Source of the DNA: Lachnospiraceae bacterium
Lineage (GTDB): Bacteria; Bacillota; Clostridia; Lachnospirales; Lachnospiraceae
DNA length: 5,497 nucleotides
Direction of reading: 5' to 3'
Assembly: GCA_024403585.1 (NCBI GenBank)
Contig: JAKSRN010000134.1
Span: 1-5,497 of the forward strand
Of this stretch, positions 1 to 4,883 are shown in pieces; positions within the stretch are counted from its first letter, which is position 1, and the number at the start of each line of letters is the position of its first letter. Under the pieces are notes generated by a model. That model saw only the letters and a program-made list of their open reading frames with translations, made no database searches and was not told the origin of the DNA. The position numbers and the translations under genes are program-made.

Positions 1-61
1 AGCAGAGGCAGCTGAAGAGGTTGCTGAGGCTGCAGAGGAGACAGCAGAAGCTGCTGAGTAA
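1..61 (+). CDS. C-terminal end of an unidentified protein with an Ala/Glu-rich tail (5' partial)
   Basis: Reading from base 2 gives 19 codons and then TAA at 59-61. The translated tail is AEAAEEVAEAAEETAEAAE, made only of Ala, Glu, Val and Thr. A factor-independent terminator begins about 30 bases downstream, which supports a real gene end here. Such acidic, helix-prone Ala/Glu tails occur at the C-termini of several highly expressed clostridial proteins, including some ribosomal proteins and chaperones, so the tail alone does not identify the product. The body of the gene lies outside the window and I assign no function. Confidence 0.7.
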   Translation, partial: AEAAEEVAEAAEETAEAAE

Positions 62-92
62 GCTGCAATAATATAATCAATCAGACAAGAAG

Positions 93-121
93 AGACCTGC
101 GTTATTACGTGGGTCTTTTTT
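93..121 (+). terminator. Intrinsic terminator of the upstream gene
   Basis: A 10-base-pair stem (AGACCTGCGT at 93-102 with ACGTGGGTCT at 107-116, including two G-T wobbles) closes a TATT loop. It is followed at once by a T-run at 116-121 and a further T-rich stretch to about 132. It lies 32 bases after the stop codon at 59-61 and separates the upstream gene from the transpeptidase gene. Confidence 0.85.
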
Positions 122-183
122 CGTTCTTTTTTCGTGATTTAATAAAATTGCAACATTTTCTTTAAAGGAATGTCTTTGGTCTG

Positions 184-192
184 TGATAGAAT
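184..192 (+). promoter_or_regulatory. Probable extended -10 promoter of the L,D-transpeptidase gene
   Basis: TGATAGAAT at 184-192 is an extended -10 element (TGn followed by TAGAAT, one mismatch to TATAAT). No convincing -35 hexamer sits 16-18 bases upstream, although the region at 137-168 is AT-rich. Transcription would start near 199, giving a leader of only about 27 bases. No operator was recognised. The call rests on sequence match and position between a terminator and a gene start. Confidence 0.45.
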
Positions 193-210
193 GTTGGAAA
201 TATTATGAAA

Positions 211-216
211 AAGGAG
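211..216 (+). promoter_or_regulatory. Ribosome binding site that fixes the transpeptidase start at 226
   Basis: AAGGAG at 211-216 lies 9 bases before ATG 226, an ideal spacing. An in-frame ATG at 205 would put this Shine-Dalgarno sequence inside the coding region and has no site of its own. Starting at 226 also puts the Lys-Arg-Arg of the signal peptide directly at the N-terminus. Confidence 0.85.
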
Positions 217-225
217 TGGAATTAT

Positions 226-2976
226 ATGTTTAAGAGACGATTAGCGGCAATTCTTTCTGCTGCAATGGTTTTTACAACAGTGGCTCCATATGCAGCATTT
301 GCAGATGATGAGACAGGAATCACTTCTGTATCGGTTGAAGAAGATGCTTCCGAATCAGAAGATGCCACAATTGAAGATAAAGAGCTTTCCACAGATACTA
401 CAGAAGAAACAGTGGATAAGACAGAATCCGATGAAGAGGAGACTGGTGCAGAAGAGTCCAAAACAGAATCGGAGGAGGAGCCTGCTGAAGAGGAAAAAAC
501 AGAGGAAGAAAAGCCTGTTGTTACTCCGGGGATCAAGGCTGAGCTGAATGAAGATGAGACAAAGATCCTGATCACAGCCACAGGTATTGATGAGAATGCT
601 ACCAATGTTGTATTCCCAACCTGGAGTGCAAAAAACGGACAGGACGATCTTGAATGGGTGAAAGGTGTGAAACAGGAGGACGGTACCTATACTGCAGAGG
701 TTATCGTGAAAAAACATAAATCTGTCGGTACATATTTCATCCATTGCTATCAGACCGTAGCAGGAAAACAGACCTTCTTTGCAAAAGACGAAGTTGAATT
801 GACAGCACCTTCTGGAACCGTACTGGTTGAGAATCTGGATGAGGTGAAAGGGCATTTTACAGTAAGGATCACTGATCTGAATGTACCTTCCGGAATCGTG
901 AAATTAGAGGTTCCGACCTGGGGTGATGAAAGCGGACAGAACGATCTGGTATGGCATCAGGCTGTAAAAGACGGTGAGGATTATACAGTAGAGGTTGATG
1001 CAAACCAGCATCTTTATGAGAATGGTCTTTATCAGATCCATTGTTATGTAATTGACGGTAACGGTAATCAGTCTTTCATCGATAAAACTACTGCAACACT
1101 GAACCTGGAGACAGGTATGAAGGCAGAACTCAGTGAAGATGAGAAAACCATCAAAGTTACTGCGATCGGAATCAATTCTGCAGCTACCAATGTAGTATTC
1201 CCGACCTGGAGTACAAAGAACGGTCAGGATGATCTGAAGTGGATCAACGGAACCAAAGTGAACCCAAGAACATGGGTTGCTGATATCCCGGTAAAAGGTC
1301 ATAAAGATCCGGGTGAGTATCAGATCCATTGTTATCAGACCGCAGCAGGAAAACAGACCTTTTTTGCTAAGGATTTTGTGAATGTAACAGCAGCAACCGG
1401 AACAGTCGCTGCAGCAACTCCGGATCCTGAGACAGGAGCATTCGAAGTATCTGTTTCAGATCTGAACGCACCTGCTGGCGTGAAAGAAGTAGTTTTCGCT
1501 GTATGGGGCAGTGCCGATGGTCAGAATGATCTGGTATGGCATACCGGTGTGAAAAAAGGTGATTCTTATGTTGCAACAGTTACTCCTGGTCAGCATAAGT
1601 TTGAAGATGGTATCTACAATGTTCACTGTTATGTGAAAGATACAAACGATATTCAGGTATTCGCAGGAGCAGCAACTCCTGAGGTTACTCTGAAAGAGGG
1701 TCTTACTGCAGTTGTATCTGCAGATCAGAAGACTGCTCAGATCCAGTATATCGGACCAAAAGCAAAAGAAGCTTTGAAGGTTGCGGTATGGAGTAATAAG
1801 GGAAGTCAGGATGACCTGGTATGGTACAACATGACTCAGAACGGCAACGGAGCAACCGTATCTGTTCCGATCAGTAACCACAAAACTGAGGGCGAATATC
1901 CGGTACACCTTTATACAAAAGCAAATAAGTTTGTTGATAAGACATCCTTCGAGATCGATCCGATCGGTTCTGCAACTGTTACAGTTTCAGCGCTGAACGG
2001 AAATAAAGGTACATTCAAGGTTACAATTTCCGGACTGTCAACACCATCCGGTGTTTCAAAAGTTTCTGTTCCTGTATGGCCAAACGGTGATCAGAGTAAG
2101 ATCAACTGGTATACAGCTACAAAATCCGGTGATAACTACGTGGCAACTGTTTCTGTTGACAAACATAAAAATACCTTTGGCCGTTTTGATGTCCATGTAT
2201 ACGGATATGCAAATAACGGTGTGAATGGATTTGTAGGAGCTACTACAGCAGAGCTGAAAGCTGATCGATATGTCTACTCTGAGAAGACAGGAACTTATAC
2301 TACACGTGTATGGATCCTGAATCCAGGAACAGACGCAACAGGAGTTACTTTCAAAGCATGGAGTAACAGCAACGGTCAGGATGATGTTGTTTCTTACACA
2401 GGCGTGAAGAGCGGCGACAATTACTATGCTGATATCAAGAGTGCAAAACATAAACACGGTGGAAACTACACAACAGAGGTTTATGTAAATGCAAACGGTT
2501 CTTCTGCACTGGCTGGAACTGCAAGCTTCTCCATGCCAAAAGAGGGCGAGGCTAAGAACCAGCAGATGTACAATTATGCACAGGGATTCTCCAGTGATAC
2601 AGAGTATCTGATCCTTGTAAACCGTGCTCTTCACAGAGTTGCTGTTTACCAGGGATCTCACAACAACTGGAAAGAGATCAAATACTGGCCATGTGTAGTT
2701 GGAAAACCATCTACTCCTACACCTACAGGAACCTATAAGATCAAAGGTCGTTTCAATTACTTCGGTGATGGACATCTTTGCTGGTGGTGTACACAGATTG
2801 AGGGATACTATTACTTCCATACTGTTATCTACTATACAGATGTAGCACCGATCAGAATCCTTGACGGAACTATGGATGCAGCTGCATCTATGGGATGTAT
2901 CCGTCTGGACGAGCCTAATGCAAGATGGATCTATACAACCGTTCCAAGAGGAACTACCGTACATATCTACAACTAA
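226..2976 (+). CDS. Secreted L,D-transpeptidase (YkuD fold) with seven GBS Bsp-like repeats
   Basis: This 916-residue exported protein probably remodels peptidoglycan. Residues 1-26 form a signal peptide (KRR, hydrophobic core, AFA cleavage site before DDE). Residues 27-101 are an acidic linker, 33 of 75 being Asp or Glu. Residues 102 to about 770 hold seven GBS Bsp-like repeats (PF08481 type) near 102-199, 200-296, 297-394, 395-491, 492-583, 584-679 and 680-770. Their hallmark is a W-[SG]-x3-GQ[DN]DL-x-W core followed by H-x(5,6)-G-x-Y-x-[VI]-H. Residues 793-916 are a YkuD domain (PF03734 type) with His865 and an S-M-G-C-I-R-L active-site motif whose nucleophile would be Cys891. The family moves peptide stems between donor and acceptor, for example to make 3-3 cross-links. 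The repeats presumably bind or span the wall, which is inference. No LPXTG motif, membrane anchor or SLH domain is visible. The gene is monocistronic, between its own promoter and terminator. Confidence 0.93.
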   Translation: MFKRRLAAILSAAMVFTTVAPYAAFADDETGITSVSVEEDASESEDATIEDKELSTDTTEETVDKTESDEEETGAEESKTESEEEPAEEEKTEEEKPVVTPGIKAELNEDETKILITATGIDENATNVVFPTWSAKNGQDDLEWVKGVKQEDGTYTAEVIVKKHKSVGTYFIHCYQTVAGKQTFFAKDEVELTAPSGTVLVENLDEVKGHFTVRITDLNVPSGIVKLEVPTWGDESGQNDLVWHQAVKDGEDYTVEVDANQHLYENGLYQIHCYVIDGNGNQSFIDKTTATLNLETGMKAELSEDEKTIKVTAIGINSAATNVVFPTWSTKNGQDDLKWINGTKVNPRTWVADIPVKGHKDPGEYQIHCYQTAAGKQTFFAKDFVNVTAATGTVAAATPDPETGAFEVSVSDLNAPAGVKEVVFAVWGSADGQNDLVWHTGVKKGDSYVATVTPGQHKFEDGIYNVHCYVKDTNDIQVFAGAATPEVTLKEGLTAVVSADQKTAQIQYIGPKAKEALKVAVWSNKGSQDDLVWYNMTQNGNGATVSVPISNHKTEGEYPVHLYTKANKFVDKTSFEIDPIGSATVTVSALNGNKGTFKVTISGLSTPSGVSKVSVPVWPNGDQSKINWYTATKSGDNYVATVSVDKHKNTFGRFDVHVYGYANNGVNGFVGATTAELKADRYVYSEKTGTYTTRVWILNPGTDATGVTFKAWSNSNGQDDVVSYTGVKSGDNYYADIKSAKHKHGGNYTTEVYVNANGSSALAGTASFSMPKEGEAKNQQMYNYAQGFSSDTEYLILVNRALHRVAVYQGSHNNWKEIKYWPCVVGKPSTPTPTGTYKIKGRFNYFGDGHLCWWCTQIEGYYYFHTVIYYTDVAPIRILDGTMDAAASMGCIRLDEPNARWIYTTVPRGTTVHIYN
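529..1698 (+). repeat. Coding tandem duplication, two 585-base units (two GBS Bsp-like repeats each)
   Basis: Bases 529-1113 and 1114-1698 encode two 195-residue units that align with no gap. Fixed landmarks recur exactly 585 bases apart: GGxATxAAGGC at 529 and 1114, ACCAATGT at 601 and 1186, the HCY cysteine codons at 745 and 1330 and at 1042 and 1627, and GGxCAGAA at 934 and 1519. By hand count 63 of 98 residues match in the first half of the unit and 39 of 97 in the second. A third, more diverged pair begins at 1699, again in phase, but is 188 residues long. The unit of expansion was therefore a pair of unlike repeats, not a single repeat. Confidence 0.85.
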
Positions 2977-2997
2977 TCACATAATCGGCTTTTAATC

Positions 2998-3037
2998 AGG
3001 TGCAGTCTCATGGTTCTCATGAGACTGCACCTTTCTT
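2998..3037 (+). terminator. Strong intrinsic terminator after the transpeptidase gene
   Basis: A perfect 15-base-pair stem (AGGTGCAGTCTCATG at 2998-3012 with its complement at 3018-3032) closes a GTTCT loop. A T-rich but C-interrupted tract follows (3032-3043). It starts 21 bases after the stop codon. Because the T-tract is interrupted, some read-through is possible. Confidence 0.87.
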
Positions 3038-3060
3038 CGTTTTCCTTTGGTTTCGCTTTG

Positions 3061-3069
3061 TGCTATAAT
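3061..3069 (+). promoter_or_regulatory. Extended -10 promoter of the DUF218-Nudix-small protein operon
   Basis: TGCTATAAT at 3061-3069 is a perfect extended -10 (TGn plus TATAAT). The matching -35 position (about 3041-3046, TTTCCT) is poor and lies almost on the T-tract of the preceding terminator. Transcription would begin near 3076 and leave a leader of about 29 bases before ATG 3105. No operator was recognised. Confidence 0.65.
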
Positions 3070-3104
3070 GTTTTCATCTTAGAAACAGAAGGTGAGATAA
3101 CAAT

Positions 3105-3845
3105 ATGATATGGTTTTTGATAGCAACAGTATGTGTTGTATATTTCATGGCGGTAGCCGTGTATTCCGGTCTGGAATCCAAATTTCATCTGATCTGGCTT
3201 GGGCTGGCTCTGCTGGCCACTTTTTTTGGCGTGCTGGAGGATCAGAACGCCAAAAGGATGATCCGCATTCCGATGGCAGGCTTCATCCTGATCTACGTGT
3301 TGTGGATTGCAGCGATTCTGCTGGTCATCCTCCTTGTTCTCCGCATTGTGAAAGAAGGAAGAGATACTTCCGGTCCCGGAGCAGAGTATCTGATCGTTCT
3401 TGGGGCACATATTAACGGAGACGTCGTTTCCAGGGCATTGCAGAATCGGTTGGATACAGCCGTTCGTTATTATCGGGAAAATCCGGATACAAAACTGATC
3501 CTTTCCGGAGGAAAGGGGCCTGGCGAAGATATCACAGAGGCGCAGGCAATGCGGGAATATCTTCTGCAAAAAGGGGTTCCGGAAGAGAGCATTCTGACGG
3601 AGGAGCAGTCCTTCAATACAGAAGAGAACATTGTGAACTGCAGAAAGCTGGCTGAACGGGATGACAAAAAGCTGATCATCGTCACAAACCGTTTTCACCT
3701 CAGCAGGGCGATCAGAATCTGTAAAAAACAGGGAATCACGCAGGTGGAAGGCTTGCCTGCAGAAGATGATCCGATCATGATCCCGAGCTATTATCTGAGG
3801 GAAGTGCTGGCGACTCTGGATTATCAGAGAAAGAAGAAAATATAA
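3105..3845 (+). CDS. Membrane-anchored DUF218 (YdcF/ElyC/SanA-like) protein
   Basis: A 246-residue protein. Three hydrophobic stretches, at residues 2-20, 29-44 and 57-82, look like membrane helices. After them comes a soluble DUF218 domain (PF02698 type, about residues 93-240). Family landmarks are the first strand and turn YLIVLGAHINGD (95-106), LILSGGKGPGEDITEAQAM (131-149), GVPEESILTEEQSFNTEEN (157-175) and VTNRFHLSRA (193-202). The biochemical activity of the family is not settled: E. coli YdcF binds S-adenosylmethionine, and ElyC and SanA affect envelope and peptidoglycan processes. A cell-envelope role is the best inference. The start has an AGAAGGTGAG ribosome binding site at 3087-3096. 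The gene is first in a likely operon, with 67 bases before the Nudix gene and no clear promoter or terminator between. About three helices plus one DUF218 domain matches clostridial homologues of similar length. Confidence 0.88.
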   Translation: MIWFLIATVCVVYFMAVAVYSGLESKFHLIWLGLALLATFFGVLEDQNAKRMIRIPMAGFILIYVLWIAAILLVILLVLRIVKEGRDTSGPGAEYLIVLGAHINGDVVSRALQNRLDTAVRYYRENPDTKLILSGGKGPGEDITEAQAMREYLLQKGVPEESILTEEQSFNTEENIVNCRKLAERDDKKLIIVTNRFHLSRAIRICKKQGITQVEGLPAEDDPIMIPSYYLREVLATLDYQRKKKI

Positions 3846-3857
3846 CCAAAAAGAGAG

Positions 3858-3906
3858 ATCTCCCTCCTCTTCAGGTGGGGGAAAGAACAACTATTCTTAG
3901 GGAGGG
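3858..3906 (+). promoter_or_regulatory. Pyrimidine tract with two alternative pairing partners before the Nudix start
   Basis: In the 67-base gap, CCCTCC at 3862-3867 can pair with GGAGGG at 3901-3906, which is the Shine-Dalgarno sequence of the Nudix gene (AGGGAGGG at 3899-3906, 6 bases before ATG 3913). The same tract can instead fold locally with GGTGGGGGA at 3874-3882 around a TCTTCA loop, with one mismatch and one wobble. The two structures exclude each other. This could tune translation of the second gene, but purine-rich ribosome binding sites pair with CT tracts easily, so it may be chance. Confidence 0.25.
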
Positions 3907-3912
3907 TCTGTT

Positions 3913-4464
3913 ATGGATAATTATGATGCACTGAAATGGAAGACTACCGGGAAGGAAAGAATCCTGCACACACCGGTATATGATGTATACAGTCAGAAAG
4001 AAGTGGCTGCAAACGGACTGGAAGGTACTTACGTCGCTATTGATGCCCCGGACTGGGTAGTCGTGGTAGCGATCCATGAGGGGAAATTTATCCTTGTGCG
4101 TCAGTGGAGACATGGGGAGGATAAGGTGACACTGGAGTTTCCGGGAGGAGTTGCCGATCCGGGCGAAGAGGCAGTTACAACGGCATTACGGGAGCTGGAA
4201 GAGGAGACAGGCTATAAGGCAGGTAAGATCACCTGTCTCGGTCGTGTGAGCTCAAATCCGGCGCTCTTTAAGAACCATTTCTCTGTATTCCTGGCAGAGG
4301 ATCTGGTACAGACAGGAGAGCAGCATCTGGATGAGGATGAACTTCTTCGGTATGAGGAGCATCCGGTGGAAGAGATCATCAGCCGGTTTGGTGATGAGGA
4401 ACTGACCCATGCTTATATGGGAACGGCACTGATGATGTATCTGCGGCATATCCACCAGAAATAA
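3913..4464 (+). CDS. Nudix hydrolase, ADP-ribose pyrophosphatase type
   Basis: A 183-residue soluble cytoplasmic protein. The Nudix box is complete at residues 79-101: G79, five residues, E85, seven residues, then R93-E94-L95-x-E97-E98-x-G100-Y101, which fits GX5EX7REUXEEXGU. The glutamates coordinate the divalent metal. The lead-in RQWRHGEDKVTLEFPGG (63-79) resembles the R-Q-[YW]-R ... E-[LF]-P-[AG]-G arrangement of ADP-ribose pyrophosphatases, which split ADP-ribose to AMP and ribose 5-phosphate. Length also suits that group. Substrate is inferred; other nucleoside diphosphate derivatives are possible. AGGGAGGG at 3899-3906 supports the start at 3913. The gene is preceded by the DUF218 gene and followed after 21 bases by a small-protein gene, so co-transcription is likely. 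Confidence 0.9.
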   Translation: MDNYDALKWKTTGKERILHTPVYDVYSQKEVAANGLEGTYVAIDAPDWVVVVAIHEGKFILVRQWRHGEDKVTLEFPGGVADPGEEAVTTALRELEEETGYKAGKITCLGRVSSNPALFKNHFSVFLAEDLVQTGEQHLDEDELLRYEEHPVEEIISRFGDEELTHAYMGTALMMYLRHIHQK

Positions 4465-4485
4465 TGATATTTGAAAGGAGACAAT

Positions 4486-4662
4486 ATGGTATTCGAAACA
4501 TGGTTTTATGAAGTGATCTCCATTGATGGAGATTATGCAAATCTGAAGAGAACAGATGAGGAATCAGACGAGATCAAGATGGTAGCGAGGGCTTTACTGC
4601 CACCTGAAATCTGTGAAGGAAGCAAGCTGAAATATGAGATGCTGCAATATGAAATAATCTGA
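4486..4662 (+). CDS. Small 58-residue protein, DUF3006-like
   Basis: A short acidic protein, MVFETWFYEV to the C-terminal LQYEII, with no signal peptide or membrane helix. The pattern of a hydrophobic first strand, DGDYANL (about residues 14-20), a charged turn, ALLPPEICEG (about 36-45) and a final KLKYE strand resembles the DUF3006 family of small clostridial proteins, whose function is unknown. That match is by eye and tentative. ATG 4486 is preferred because AAAGGAG at 4474-4480 lies 5 bases upstream. A TTG at 4471 in the same frame would add five residues but would put this ribosome binding site inside the gene. It sits 21 bases after the Nudix stop, so it is probably the last gene of that operon. 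Confidence 0.7.
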   Translation: MVFETWFYEVISIDGDYANLKRTDEESDEIKMVARALLPPEICEGSKLKYEMLQYEII

Positions 4663-4676
4663 CGTTTACGGTTAAA

Positions 4677-4703
4677 AAAATGCATAAAAAAAATAGGCAT
4701 TTT
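4677..4703 (+). terminator. Weak possible terminator after the small-protein gene
   Basis: AAAATGC at 4677-4683 can pair with GCATTTT at 4697-4703 around a 13-base A-rich loop, 14 bases after the stop codon. The stem is short and AT-rich and the following T-run is only the stem arm itself, so this is a poor terminator by sequence. On the opposite strand the A-rich segments give T-runs, but no gene there would use them. It is listed because a transcript end is expected somewhere between 4662 and the pckA promoter. Confidence 0.3.
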
Positions 4704-4724
4704 CCATATTCATTGGAGAAAAAG

Positions 4725-4748
4725 ACAAATTGTACAGGAATTGATACA
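4725..4748. promoter_or_regulatory. Cluster of short inverted repeats just upstream of the pckA promoter
   Basis: ACAAATTGT (4725-4733) is a nine-base palindrome with one central base. It overlaps TGTACA (4731-4736), and TGTA at 4731-4734 is mirrored by TACA at 4745-4748 with ten bases between. The cluster ends 7 bases before the -35 element at 4755, a usual position for a regulator of a central-metabolism gene. I cannot tie it to a named regulator, and short symmetric words are common in AT-rich DNA. Confidence 0.25.
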
Positions 4749-4754
4749 TCGTAA

Positions 4755-4783
4755 TTGACCCTGTTGTCTTTCTATTGTATTAT
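4755..4783 (+). promoter_or_regulatory. Near-consensus sigma-A-type promoter of pckA
   Basis: TTGACC at 4755-4760 (consensus TTGACA, one mismatch) and TATTAT at 4778-4783 (consensus TATAAT, one mismatch) are separated by exactly 17 bases. Transcription would start near 4790 and leave a leader of about 94 bases before ATG 4884. This is the best-matching promoter in the window and fits a strongly expressed metabolic gene. Confidence 0.82.
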
Positions 4784-4802
4784 GTTATACGGTTAGTTTG
4801 CA

Positions 4803-4825
4803 CGATATGATTTATAAGTATATCG
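4803..4825 (+). promoter_or_regulatory. Inverted repeat in the pckA leader
   Basis: CGATAT at 4803-4808 and ATATCG at 4820-4825 are perfect complements separated by 11 bases. They begin about 13 bases after the predicted transcription start. As RNA it could form a small hairpin near the 5' end; as DNA it has the size and position of a downstream operator. No T-run follows, so it is not a terminator, and no known riboswitch class is recognisable in the 94-base leader. Confidence 0.35.
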
Positions 4826-4883
4826 GCCCTTTAAAGCAGGCTATAGTGTATTATAAGATTTAAAGAAAAGAGGTAATGGAAAG

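Noticed and set aside
1..61. Ala/Glu-rich tail as trigger factor or a ribosomal protein
   Set aside because: Such tails occur in several unrelated proteins, and only 19 residues are visible, so no name is justified.
205..225. Alternative ATG at 205 for the transpeptidase
   Set aside because: The AAGGAG ribosome binding site would be inside the gene, nothing suitable lies upstream of 205, and the signal peptide is better formed from ATG 226.
529..2535. Repeats as a CRISPR array or non-coding satellite
   Set aside because: The periodicity is in one continuous reading frame with conserved protein motifs, and there are no short identical repeats with unique spacers.
2056..2964. Long open frame of about 302 codons on the - strand, antisense to the transpeptidase
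   Set aside because: It lies wholly within a clear coding gene, its translation is Cys/Ser-rich with no recognisable domain, and no ribosome binding site or promoter was seen. Codon bias of the + strand gene explains the lack of stops.
3063..3890. Open frame of about 275 codons on the - strand opposite the DUF218 gene
   Set aside because: The + strand frame has full DUF218 motifs, membrane helices and a ribosome binding site. The - strand translation is low-complexity in character (many His, Cys, Gln) and matches no family I know.
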